Source: Brucella thiophenivorans
Lineage (GTDB): Bacteria > Pseudomonadota > Alphaproteobacteria > Rhizobiales > Rhizobiaceae
NCBI RefSeq assembly: GCF_002252445.1
Contig: NZ_NNRJ01000015.1
Coordinates: 434,001-498,000, forward strand
Length of the DNA stretch: 64,000 bases
Direction: 5' to 3'
Below are positions 26,139 to 34,374 of this stretch, piece after piece. A model generated the notes under the pieces. That model saw only the letters and a list, made by a program, of their open reading frames with translations. It did not search any database and was not told where the DNA came from. The position numbers and the translations under genes are program-made. Position 1 is the first letter of the stretch. Every line of letters begins with the position of its first letter.

Positions 26139-27059
26139 ATGACTTCCAAAATTCTCTGCGTCGGTGCCCTCACCATGGACACCATTCTTCGCCTTGATGC
26201 GCTCCCTCAAGCGGCAGGCAAATATCTGCCGCGTGAGGCCGTTGAGATAGCAGCCGGCATGGCTTCGAGTGCCGCCGCAGCCATTGCGCGGCTTGGCGGC
26301 GATGTGGCGCTGTGGGCTTCTGCCGGGATTGATCCGGTGGGTGATCGCGCTGTCGCAGAGCTTGAAGCCGAAGGCATTGATTGTTCGCATATAAGGCGAC
26401 TGGAAGGCACACGCACGGCCTTTTCTTCGATCCTCGTTGATGCAAATGGCGAACGTATTATCGTACCGTTTTATGATCGCACGCTTGCAAGACCGGCTCA
26501 ATCGGTGCCGCCAATTGCAGCAGGTGCTTATGCTGCCGTCATGACCGATGTGCGCTGGCCATGGGCTGCTGAAACAGCACTTCGTGCCGCGCGTGATGCC
26601 GGTATTCCGGCAATACTGGATGCTGATACCGCTCCCGTCGAATTGCTGGAAATCTTGCTGCCACTCGCAACCCATATTGTTGCGTCAGAACCAGCTGCAA
26701 TCAGCGTGACAGGCACGACGGATTTGCGCGAATGCGTGCGTCTTCTTGCCGACCGCTATGATGTTTTCACGGCTGTGACCGGTGGTGCAGATGGCTGCTA
26801 TTGGGCCGAAGGCGCTGGCAAACAGGTTTTCCATGTGCCCGGATTTAAGGTCGATGCGGTCGATACGCTGGCTGCAGGTGATGTGTTTCACGGCGCTTTC
26901 GCGCATGGTCTGGTGGAAGGCAAAGACATGACGCACATCATCCGCTTTGCCAATGCCGCCGCCGCCATCAAATGCGCACGCTTTGGCGGACGCGCCGGTT
27001 CGCCAAGCCAAAAGGAAGTTCTTTCCTTCATCGAAACGGGTATGGTTCCCGCACAATAA
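26139..27059 (+). CDS. PfkB/ribokinase-family carbohydrate kinase
   Basis: The product has 306 residues. Signature 1 region: AGMASSAAAAIARLGGDVALWA (about 39-60). Signature 2: VDTLAAGDVFHGAFAHGL (about 250-267), with the catalytic Asp in AAGD; most family members have GAGD, so the first Gly is Ala here. It phosphorylates a sugar or keto-sugar acid with ATP. It lacks obvious adenosine-kinase features. The position between an aldose dehydrogenase and a DHDPS-type aldolase gene would fit a keto-deoxy-sugar kinase or a sulfofructose-type kinase, but neither is shown. There is no clear ribosome site at the start, consistent with translational coupling to the reductase gene. Confidence 0.9.
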   Translation: MTSKILCVGALTMDTILRLDALPQAAGKYLPREAVEIAAGMASSAAAAIARLGGDVALWASAGIDPVGDRAVAELEAEGIDCSHIRRLEGTRTAFSSILVDANGERIIVPFYDRTLARPAQSVPPIAAGAYAAVMTDVRWPWAAETALRAARDAGIPAILDADTAPVELLEILLPLATHIVASEPAAISVTGTTDLRECVRLLADRYDVFTAVTGGADGCYWAEGAGKQVFHVPGFKVDAVDTLAAGDVFHGAFAHGLVEGKDMTHIIRFANAAAAIKCARFGGRAGSPSQKEVLSFIETGMVPAQ

Positions 27060-27113
27060 TTAAAAGCCTCCCTCAAAATTGAACACCCAGGCTTCAACAT
27101 CAAATTGACTATT

Positions 27114-27129
27114 TACTAACATGTTAGTA
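27114..27129. promoter_or_regulatory. Perfect 16-bp palindrome, probable GntR operator
   Basis: TACTAACATGTTAGTA is a perfect palindrome 39 bases before the likely start codon of the DHDPS-like gene. Its size and AT-rich symmetric form suit a dimeric GntR/FCD regulator; the regulator encoded one gene downstream (28102-28770) is the natural candidate. It implies a separate promoter within the plus-strand sugar cluster. Confidence 0.75.
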
Positions 27130-27167
27130 TGTGCAAGCTTACAGTTCAATCTTGGGAGGAGCCAGTT

Positions 27168-28070
27168 TTGGCACATAATCATTCTGGACAGGAGCGCTTC
27201 GGCCTCTCTGCAGCACTCACGACCCCATTCGATGCTGATGGCAATATCGACGTCAGCCGTGCGCTGAAGCATGCACGCGCGCGCCTCGACAATGGCTGCT
27301 CAAGCGTCACTTTGTTTGGCACGACGGGCGAAGGCTCTTCCATTGGTGATGCTGAGCGCGCAGCCCTTCTTGATGCATTTATCGCGCAGGGCTTTGCTGC
27401 CTCCAACATCGTCGTTGGCGTGATGGAAAACTCGATTGCCGATGCCGTTGCACAGTCTGCTGATGCGCTGCGTCGCAGCTGCAAGGCCATTCTTCTCGCG
27501 CCACCGTCCTATTTCAAGAACCTCTCCGATGATGGTCTGTTCAACTGGTTCTCGGCGGTGTTGAAGGGTCTTGGCAGCGATGCGCGCAGCATCATCCTTT
27601 ACAATATTCCGTCGGTGACGGCTGTTGAACTATCGGTCGATCTCATCACCCGTCTGCGTGCAGCTTTTGGTGACATCATCATCGGCGTGAAGGATTCTTC
27701 CGGCACCTGGGCCTATACGGAAAAGCTGCTTGCAGCCCACAAAGATATTGCGATTCTGATCGGCGACGAGCGTGATCTTGCTGCCGGTGTGCGTCTTGGC
27801 GGACAGGGTGCAATTTCCGGCATGGCAAACCTCTTCCCGGATCGTCTTCTGCGCATGATCAATGAGGGTCTGGATGACAATGAGCTGGTAGGTGCAGTGC
27901 GCCAGTTGCTCAACTATCCGGTCACTCCTGCGGTTAAGGCGATGGTTGCGCGTCATACGGGTGACAAGGAATGGCGTCGCGTGCGTGCACCGCTGATTTC
28001 GCTGAATGATGCGGATTTTGATGCAATTGGTAGTGTATTCGACCGTTTGCATATGGCAAAAGCAGCCTGA
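27168..28070 (+). CDS. Dihydrodipicolinate synthase/N-acetylneuraminate lyase family aldolase
   Basis: The product has 300 residues if it begins at TTG 27168, which is 6 bases behind GGGAGGAG; the ATG at 27129 lies inside the operator palindrome and lacks a ribosome site. Family marks are GLSAALTTPFDADGN, TLFGTTGEGSS (substrate carboxylate binding), YNIPSVT (catalytic Tyr) and IIGVKDSSGTW (Schiff-base Lys, about 170). The family includes lysine-pathway DapA, sialic acid lyase, and 2-keto-3-deoxy-sugar-acid aldolases. Context with sugar genes and its own GntR favours a catabolic aldolase that splits or dehydrates a keto-deoxy acid, not DapA. Confidence 0.9.
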   Translation: MAHNHSGQERFGLSAALTTPFDADGNIDVSRALKHARARLDNGCSSVTLFGTTGEGSSIGDAERAALLDAFIAQGFAASNIVVGVMENSIADAVAQSADALRRSCKAILLAPPSYFKNLSDDGLFNWFSAVLKGLGSDARSIILYNIPSVTAVELSVDLITRLRAAFGDIIIGVKDSSGTWAYTEKLLAAHKDIAILIGDERDLAAGVRLGGQGAISGMANLFPDRLLRMINEGLDDNELVGAVRQLLNYPVTPAVKAMVARHTGDKEWRRVRAPLISLNDADFDAIGSVFDRLHMAKAA

Positions 28071-28101
28071 CCACGGCATAAGCTCTAGTAGCAAAAAGGG
28101 A

Positions 28102-28770
28102 ATGGCTTTGGCGGACGATCACAACGAACCAGTAAAATTGCGGGATAAAGCTTATCAGAGCTTCACCGAGCATTTGCTGGCGCGTGATTTTCATCCGGGC
28201 CAGTTCGTTTCCCAGCGCCAGCTTGTTACCATGACGGGCCTGCCGTTGGGTGCGATCCGCGAACTGATTCCGCGTCTCGAAACGGAAGGTCTGATTAAGA
28301 CTGTGCCACAGCGCGGACTTCAGATCGCTCATATCGATCTCAACCTGATCCGCGAGGCATTTCAATTCCGCCTTTTCATCGAAAAGGAATCGGTTGCGAT
28401 TTTCTGTCAGTCGGCTTCCGATACATTGCTGCGTTCGCTGCGTGCCGCGCACGAAGAAACGCTCAATCGCGCCATGAGCGAAGGCGAAACGCCGGAGCTT
28501 GAAGAGCAGGCGCAGAATATCGACTGGAGCCTGCATGATACGATTGTTGGCTCGCTCGATAATGAAATCATCTGGCGCAATTATCAGACCAATACGATCA
28601 AGATGCGCCTGATCAATCAGGAGCGTTTCCGTATCACGGGGCGCGTGATCCCGGTCATGCAGGAACATTTGTCGGTGCTCTCAGCAATCGAAACCCGCGA
28701 TCCACAGACTGCCATGGATGCTATCGCCGTTCACATCAACAACGCACGGAAGCTGGCATTGCATATATGA
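28102..28770 (+). CDS. GntR-family regulator with FCD domain
   Basis: The product has 222 residues. The DNA-binding part is about residues 14-70 (YQSFTEHLLARDFHPGQFVSQRQL, then MTGLPLGAIRELIPRLETEG), shifted from the classic form: the helix-turn-helix reads TMTGLPLGAIRE. The C-terminal half is an FCD domain (FRLFIEKESVAIF; DWSLHDTIVGSLDNE). ATG 28102 follows AAAAAGGG. It lies between the aldolase and binding-protein genes, so it is a local regulator of the right-hand cluster. Confidence 0.88.
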   Translation: MALADDHNEPVKLRDKAYQSFTEHLLARDFHPGQFVSQRQLVTMTGLPLGAIRELIPRLETEGLIKTVPQRGLQIAHIDLNLIREAFQFRLFIEKESVAIFCQSASDTLLRSLRAAHEETLNRAMSEGETPELEEQAQNIDWSLHDTIVGSLDNEIIWRNYQTNTIKMRLINQERFRITGRVIPVMQEHLSVLSAIETRDPQTAMDAIAVHINNARKLALHI

Positions 28771-28778
28771 GACTGAAG

Positions 28779-28807
28779 GTTTGGCGAGAGGAGTCGCCGA
28801 GCCAAAC
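28779..28807 (+). other. Intercistronic stem-loop before the binding-protein gene
   Basis: GTTTGGC and GCCAAAC pair perfectly, with a small extra stem inside. It stands between the gntR stop (28770) and the start at 28831; there is no T run, so it is more likely an mRNA processing or stability element than a terminator. Confidence 0.5.
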
Positions 28808-28830
28808 ACACAACAGGGGAGGAGTAAGCA

Positions 28831-30165
28831 GTGAATATATTACGTCCAACACGTCGCCAGTTTTTGGCGGGAACAGCGGCCATTGCCGCCTCAGGTGTAA
28901 CGGGCATCAGCCCATCTTTCGCCCAGTCGGGTGTCGACTGGAAGAAATATGCTGGCACCACGCTTGAAGTTAATCTCATCAAAAGCCCGCGCGGCGAACT
29001 CCTTCAGAAGCATCAGAAGGAATTCGAAGATCTGACCGGCATCAAGGTCAATTCTGAGCAGACGCCGGAACAGCAGCAGCGCCAGAAGGCGGTGATTGAG
29101 CTGACCTCGGGCCGTCCGAGCTTCGACGTCATTCACATCAGCTATCACGTTCAGAAGCGTCAGTTTGAAAAGGGCGGCTGGCTTGCCGATCTCAACCCGT
29201 TCCTTAAAGACCCGACGCTCACCGATGCGTCGCTCACAGAAGATGATTTCGCGAGCGCTGGTCTGACTTTCGCCAAGGATGCCAATGGTCGCTTCGGCGC
29301 GCTGCCATTCTCGGTTGATTACTGGATCATCTATTATAACAAGGACCTCTTTGCGGAGAAGGGCCTTGAATTCCCGAAGACCTTTGAAGAGCTGGTCACA
29401 ACCGCCGAAGCTCTGACTGATCCATCAACCCGGACCTATGGTTTTGTTGCGCGTGGCATGAAGAATGCCAATGCGCCGGTCTATACCAGCCTTCTGCTCG
29501 GCTATGGCAAGCAATCGGTGGATGCCGATGGCAATGTTCAAACGGATTCACCTGAAGGCATTGAAGCAGCCAAGCTTTATCAGCGTCTGATGACCAAAGC
29601 CGCACCTCCCGGTGTTGCGGGCTTCAACTGGGCCGAATGCCAGTCGAATTTCTTGCAGGGCCGCGTTGGTATGTGGCTCGACGGTATCGGCTTTGCGCCG
29701 CCGCTTGAAGACCCGAACAAATCGCGTGTTGTTGGCAAGGTTGGCTATGGTGTCATGCCAGCAGGCCCGAATGCACAGGCCGCACCGACCACAGGTGACG
29801 GCATCGGCGTGACCGAAGCCTCGAAGAACAAGGAAGCTGCATATCTTTATTGCCAGTGGGCTATTTCCAAGGAAATGGGCGCTCGCTTGTTGCAGTCTGG
29901 ATCGGGCGTTCCGTTCCGCAAGTCGATCATCGACGATGCAGAAGTCCGCAAGGGCGTCACCATGCCGGAAGGCTGGGTGGAAGCTCTCTCGAAATCTGCA
30001 CCAATCAGCGAGCTCTGCCTGCCGGTCATCGTGCCTGTCACGGAATTCCGCGACATTATCGGTGTTGGCCTCACCAATCTCTTGAATGGTGCTGATGCAG
30101 AAACTGAAATGAAACGCGCGACGGAAGAATTCCGTCCGGTCCTCGCACGGAGCGAAGGAAAATGA
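28831..30165 (+). CDS. Carbohydrate ABC transporter substrate-binding protein (Tat-type signal)
   Basis: The product has 444 residues starting at GTG 28831, 6 bases behind GGGGAGGAG. The N-terminus RPTRRQFLAGTAAIAASGV is a twin-arginine signal, so the protein is probably exported folded, unlike the Sec-exported binding protein of the left cluster. The mature part is solute-binding family 1: KHQKEFEDLTGIKVNSEQTP, FDVIHISYHVQKRQFEKGGWL, and DYWIIYYNKDLFAEKGLEFP. It feeds the two permeases encoded directly downstream, the first of which overlaps its stop by 4 bases. Confidence 0.93.
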   Translation: MNILRPTRRQFLAGTAAIAASGVTGISPSFAQSGVDWKKYAGTTLEVNLIKSPRGELLQKHQKEFEDLTGIKVNSEQTPEQQQRQKAVIELTSGRPSFDVIHISYHVQKRQFEKGGWLADLNPFLKDPTLTDASLTEDDFASAGLTFAKDANGRFGALPFSVDYWIIYYNKDLFAEKGLEFPKTFEELVTTAEALTDPSTRTYGFVARGMKNANAPVYTSLLLGYGKQSVDADGNVQTDSPEGIEAAKLYQRLMTKAAPPGVAGFNWAECQSNFLQGRVGMWLDGIGFAPPLEDPNKSRVVGKVGYGVMPAGPNAQAAPTTGDGIGVTEASKNKEAAYLYCQWAISKEMGARLLQSGSGVPFRKSIIDDAEVRKGVTMPEGWVEALSKSAPISELCLPVIVPVTEFRDIIGVGLTNLLNGADAETEMKRATEEFRPVLARSEGK

Positions 30166-31100
30166 CATCTGCCGCCCCGATAGGTGCAAAAACAGGAGCA
30201 GCCTCTAAGGCTGTTCCTGCCACCAAGCCCGTCACAGGTCGCCTGCGGCCAAGTTACTGGCCGTTTGTTCTTCCAGCCTTGATTACCGTCGGGGCGGTGA
30301 TCGTTTTTCCATGGGTTTTTACACTCTGGATGAGTGCCAACCAGTGGCAGCTCGGCGGTGAGCAGAGCTTTGTCGGCTTCGACAATTATCTGCGCCTTGC
30401 AACCGATATGCGCTTCTGGGAATCCATGTGGCACACGCTTGTCTATACGGTTCTCTCTGTCGTTGCCCCGATGATATTGGGCACGATTGCGGCACTTGTC
30501 TTTGACAGCAAACTGCCAATGCGCGGGCTGTTGCGCGGCATCTTCGTCATGCCGATGATGGCGACCCCGGTTGCGGTCGCCCTTGTCTGGACAATGATGT
30601 ATCACCCGCAGCTTGGCGTTCTGAACTATCTTCTCTCGCTGATCGGCATTGCGCCACAGGAATGGATATTCAATCAGAGCACGGTTATCCCGTCGCTGGT
30701 GCTGGTTGAAACCTGGCAGTGGACGCCGCTGGTCATGCTGATCGTGCTGGGCGGCCTTGCTTCAATGCCACGCGATCCGTTTGAAAGTGCGGAAATCGAT
30801 GGCGCCAATGGCTGGCAGAAGTTCCGCTATATCACGCTGCCGATGATCCTGCCGTTTATCATGGTTGCCGTCATCATCCGCTCGATTGATGCGCTCAAAA
30901 GCTTCGATATCATTTTTGCGATGACGCAGGGCGGTCCGGGTACAGCATCGGAAACCATCAATATCTATCTCTATAATGTGGCGTTTTCTTACTATGACAT
31001 TGGCTATGGATCGGCGATTGCCGTCGTGTTCTTCGTTGTCATTATCGCCATGTCGATGGTTCTTCTGGCTCTGCGCCAGCGGACCAAATGGAACGCTTGA
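30162..31100 (+). CDS. CUT1 carbohydrate ABC transporter permease (MalF type)
   Basis: The product has 312 residues. A 30-residue cytoplasmic lead precedes six membrane helices. The coupling loop is DPFESAEIDGANGWQKFRYITLPMI, and AMTQGGPGTASETINIYLY is the usual loop of MalF/UgpA subunits. Start codon overlaps the binding-protein stop (ATGA). Tight packing shows one operon from the binding protein to the ATPase. Confidence 0.93.
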   Translation: MTSAAPIGAKTGAASKAVPATKPVTGRLRPSYWPFVLPALITVGAVIVFPWVFTLWMSANQWQLGGEQSFVGFDNYLRLATDMRFWESMWHTLVYTVLSVVAPMILGTIAALVFDSKLPMRGLLRGIFVMPMMATPVAVALVWTMMYHPQLGVLNYLLSLIGIAPQEWIFNQSTVIPSLVLVETWQWTPLVMLIVLGGLASMPRDPFESAEIDGANGWQKFRYITLPMILPFIMVAVIIRSIDALKSFDIIFAMTQGGPGTASETINIYLYNVAFSYYDIGYGSAIAVVFFVVIIAMSMVLLALRQRTKWNA

Positions 31101-31109
31101 GGACCGATC

Positions 31110-31928
31110 ATGGCACGCAAGTCAATTCTTTCAAAGCTTGGCACGGCACTCATGGTTTTCGTCATCGTGTCGCCCGCAATCTTCTTCTTCATCTGGATGC
31201 TGTCGCTTTCGTTGAAATATGAAATTGACAATGGTGCTTACCCGCCCATCCTGATCCCCGACCGCATAGCATGGTCGAACTATACCGGGATATTCGAGAC
31301 CAACGACTTCCTGCTCTATTTCTGGAACAGTATTCTCGTAACCGGAACTGCGACCTTGCTGGCATTGATTGTCGGTGTTCCGGCAGGCTATGGCATCGCA
31401 CGTCTGCGTGCCAACAAGTCGGCAATCGTCATCATGATTGCGCGTATGACACCGGGCCTGTCTTATTTGATCCCGCTATTTCTGCTGTTCCAGACGCTCG
31501 GTCTTCTCGGTACGCTTTGGCCGCAGATCATCATCCATCTGGTCGTCACCGTTCCAATCGTGATCTGGATCATGATCGGCTATTTCGAGACGACACCGAT
31601 GGAGCTTGAAGAAGCAGCCATTATCGATGGTGCTTCCTCGTGGCAGGTGTTCATGAAGGTGGCACTCCCGATAGCCAAGCCCGGCGTAGTAGTGTCGCTC
31701 ATCCTTGCGGTGATATTCTCATGGAATAATTTCGTTTTCGGCATCGTGCTCGCAAGCCGCGAGACACGTACCCTGCCGGTCGCTGTTTACAACATGCTGT
31801 CCTTTGAACAGGTCAGTTGGGGTCCGCTTGCCGCCGCAGCACTGGTGGTGACATTGCCGGTCTTGTTGCTAACCGTTTTCGCACAGCGCCAGATCGTTGC
31901 AGGTCTGACAGCAGGCGCGGTCAAATAA
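31110..31928 (+). CDS. CUT1 carbohydrate ABC transporter permease (MalG type)
   Basis: The product has 272 residues with six membrane helices. The coupling loop ELEEAAIIDGASSWQVFMKVALPIAKPG is the EAA motif, and the C-terminus AQRQIVAGLTAGAVK is typical of MalG-like subunits. It begins 9 bases after the first permease and ends 15 bases before the ATPase start. Confidence 0.93.
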   Translation: MARKSILSKLGTALMVFVIVSPAIFFFIWMLSLSLKYEIDNGAYPPILIPDRIAWSNYTGIFETNDFLLYFWNSILVTGTATLLALIVGVPAGYGIARLRANKSAIVIMIARMTPGLSYLIPLFLLFQTLGLLGTLWPQIIIHLVVTVPIVIWIMIGYFETTPMELEEAAIIDGASSWQVFMKVALPIAKPGVVVSLILAVIFSWNNFVFGIVLASRETRTLPVAVYNMLSFEQVSWGPLAAAALVVTLPVLLLTVFAQRQIVAGLTAGAVK

Positions 31929-31943
31929 GAGTTGAGGTTTAAG

Positions 31944-33002
31944 ATGGCATCTGTATCCATCCGAAATGCAATTAAGAAATATGGCAATGTCGGCGTTCTG
32001 CACGGCGTTTCCGTGGATATTCAGGACGGCGAATTTGTTGTGCTGGTCGGCCCATCGGGTTGTGGCAAGTCCACATTGCTCCGCATGATCGCAGGGCTTG
32101 AAGAAATCAGCGACGGCGAAATCGCCATCGGCCCGCGTGTGGTCAATGATCTGCGCGCCAAGGAACGCGATATCGCCATGGTGTTCCAGAATTATGCGCT
32201 TTATCCGCATATGACGGTTGCCGACAATATGGGCTTTGCGCTCATGCTGAAAAATGCGCCCAAGGCAGAACGTGACAGCCGTGTTAATCGTGCGGCGGAA
32301 ATTCTCGGCCTTAACAAGCTGCTCGACCGCTTTCCGCGCCAGCTTTCCGGTGGTCAGCGCCAGCGTGTGGCGATGGGCCGTGCCATTGTGCGTGATCCGC
32401 AGGTGTTTTTGTTTGACGAACCGCTCTCCAATCTCGACGCCAAGCTGCGTGTGCAGATGCGCGGTGAGATCAAGGGGCTCCATCAGCGCTTGAAGACCAC
32501 AACGATTTACGTGACCCACGATCAGATCGAAGCCATGACGATGGCAGACAAGATTGTCGTCATGCGTGATGGTCTGGTGGAGCAGATTGGTGCGCCGCTC
32601 GATCTTTATGATCGTCCGGCCAATATGTTTGTCGCGGGCTTCATCGGTTCGCCATCAATGAACTTCGTCAATGGCAAGATCGAAGAAGGCTCGTTTGTCG
32701 CTGATGGCGGCTTCCGCATGCAGCTTCCACAAGGTGATTATTCAAGCCTTTCGGGCAAAGCCGTTTACGGTATGCGGCCTGAGCATATGAAGATTGCCGA
32801 GCAGGGCGTACCGATCACGGTTGATATTGTTGAACCGACAGGCTCGGAAATCATGGTCATGGGCAAGCTAGGTGATCAGCCGATTACCTGCCTGTTTCGC
32901 GAACGCCTGACTGTGCGTCCGGGCGATGTGCTGACCATCGCGGTTGATCCGGCAAACAGCCATGTGTTCGAGCCAGAAAAAGGTATGCGCGTCAGCCGCT
33001 AA
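31944..33002 (+). CDS. CUT1 carbohydrate ABC transporter ATPase (UgpC/MsmK type)
   Basis: The product has 352 residues. GPSGCGKSTLLRMIAGLEE is Walker A, FQNYALYPHMTVAD the Q loop, LSGGQRQRVAMGRAIVR the signature and FLFDEPLSNLDAK Walker B; the C-terminal TOBE domain has YGMRPEHMK. The ATG at 31944 has TGAGG 7 bases upstream and is preferred to an in-frame ATG 12 bases earlier. It is the last gene of the right-hand cluster and is followed by a strong terminator. It is clearly homologous to the left-cluster ATPase but divergent, so the two are not a recent duplication. Confidence 0.94.
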   Translation: MASVSIRNAIKKYGNVGVLHGVSVDIQDGEFVVLVGPSGCGKSTLLRMIAGLEEISDGEIAIGPRVVNDLRAKERDIAMVFQNYALYPHMTVADNMGFALMLKNAPKAERDSRVNRAAEILGLNKLLDRFPRQLSGGQRQRVAMGRAIVRDPQVFLFDEPLSNLDAKLRVQMRGEIKGLHQRLKTTTIYVTHDQIEAMTMADKIVVMRDGLVEQIGAPLDLYDRPANMFVAGFIGSPSMNFVNGKIEEGSFVADGGFRMQLPQGDYSSLSGKAVYGMRPEHMKIAEQGVPITVDIVEPTGSEIMVMGKLGDQPITCLFRERLTVRPGDVLTIAVDPANSHVFEPEKGMRVSR

Positions 33003-33020
33003 AAACTAAATATTACAAAG

Positions 33021-33050
33021 AAAACGCCGGGCAAAAACCCGGCGTTTTTG
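33021..33050. terminator. Bidirectional terminator between sugar ATPase and preA
   Basis: AAAACGCCGGG and CCCGGCGTTTT form a perfect stem around the loop CAAAAA, with T runs in both directions. It serves both the plus-strand sugar operon and the minus-strand preTA operon. Confidence 0.95.
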
Positions 33051-33052
33051 TT

Positions 33053-34363
33053 TTACTCAGCCGCTTCTTTGACAGCCATTGGATTGTTTGGATGGGTCGT
33101 CCAGTTGGCATATTTTTCCGGGATCGGCGCATTGGTGCGAGGATCAAAGTCGCTAATCTGTTCCATGGTGATGCAGTCTTCGACCGGGCAAACACTGACG
33201 CAGAGATTACACCCAACGCATTCCTCGTCGATCACCTCAAAGTGCCTTGCACCGTCGACTATCGCTGTAATCGCCTGATGAGACGTGTCTTCGCAGGCAA
33301 TATGGCAACGACCGCACTTGATGCAGGAATCCTGATCAATCCGTGCCTTGGTGACATAATTGAGGTTGAGATACTGCCAGTCGCTCACATGTCCCACAGC
33401 CATGCCGCGGAAATCATCAATCGTCTGATAGCCTTTGCTGTCCATCCAGTCGGACAGGCCGTCAATCATTTCTTCAACGACCTTGAAACCATAAGTCATG
33501 GCTGCCGTACAGACCTGAACCGTGCCGCAACCAAGTGCGATGAACTCTGCCGCATCGCGCCATGTGGTAATGCCGCCAATGCCTGAAATTGGCAAACCAT
33601 AGGTTTCAGGATCACGCGCAATTTCCGCCACCATGTTGAGCGCGATTGGCTTGACCGCTGGTCCGCAATAACCGCCATGGCTCCCGCGTCCGTCGATGGA
33701 TGGCACCGGCGACATGCTGTCTAAATCAACCGAAACAATCGAGTTGATCGTGTTGATCAGCGATACGGCATCGGTGCCATTGGCCTTTGCGCCACGCGCA
33801 GGCTTGCGAATATCGGTGATGTTTGGCGTCAGCTTTGTGATCACCGGCATGCGGCTATATTGCTTGCACCATTTGACGACCATACCGACATATTCTGGCA
33901 CCTGACCAACTGCCGCACCCATGCCGCGTTCGCTCATGCCGTGCGGACAACCGAAGTTCAGCTCAATACCGTCAGCGCCGGTTTCTTCTACCAGCGGCAG
34001 GATGGCTTTCCATGCTTCTTCTTCGCACGGCACCATGATCGAAGCGATCAATGCGCGGTCGGGCCAACGCATTTTTACTTCTTTCATTTCGCGCAGGTTC
34101 ACTTCCAGCGGACGGTCGGTGATCAACTCGATATTGTTAAGACCCAGCAACCGCCGGTCAGCACCATGGATCGCGCCATAGCGTGGACCATTAACATTGA
34201 CCACCGGCGGGCCTTCGGAACCCAGCGTTTTCCAGACCACACCACCCCAGCCAGCCTTGAAAGCGCGCTCGACATTGTAAGCTTTGTCAGTCGGCGGAGC
34301 CGAAGCCAGCCAGAACGGGTTTGGCGACTTGATGCCGAGGAAGTTCGTTGAAAGATCAGCCAT
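33053..34363 (-). CDS. preA: NAD-dependent dihydropyrimidine dehydrogenase subunit PreA
   Basis: The product has 436 residues. The N-terminal three quarters are a dihydroorotate-dehydrogenase-like FMN barrel: NPFWLASAPPTDKAYNVERA, IELNFGCPHGMSERGMG (catalytic Cys in place) and ISGIGGITTWRDAAEFI. The C-terminal part has two 4Fe-4S ferredoxin clusters, CIKCGRCHIAC and CVGCNLCVSVCP. With PreT it reduces uracil and thymine to the dihydro forms, the first step of reductive pyrimidine breakdown. It lies 11 bases after preT. Steps two and three (hydA, hyuC) are 16 kb away on the same strand. Confidence 0.96.
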   Translation of the reverse strand: MADLSTNFLGIKSPNPFWLASAPPTDKAYNVERAFKAGWGGVVWKTLGSEGPPVVNVNGPRYGAIHGADRRLLGLNNIELITDRPLEVNLREMKEVKMRWPDRALIASIMVPCEEEAWKAILPLVEETGADGIELNFGCPHGMSERGMGAAVGQVPEYVGMVVKWCKQYSRMPVITKLTPNITDIRKPARGAKANGTDAVSLINTINSIVSVDLDSMSPVPSIDGRGSHGGYCGPAVKPIALNMVAEIARDPETYGLPISGIGGITTWRDAAEFIALGCGTVQVCTAAMTYGFKVVEEMIDGLSDWMDSKGYQTIDDFRGMAVGHVSDWQYLNLNYVTKARIDQDSCIKCGRCHIACEDTSHQAITAIVDGARHFEVIDEECVGCNLCVSVCPVEDCITMEQISDFDPRTNAPIPEKYANWTTHPNNPMAVKEAAE

Positions 34364-34374
34364 GTTTACTCTCC

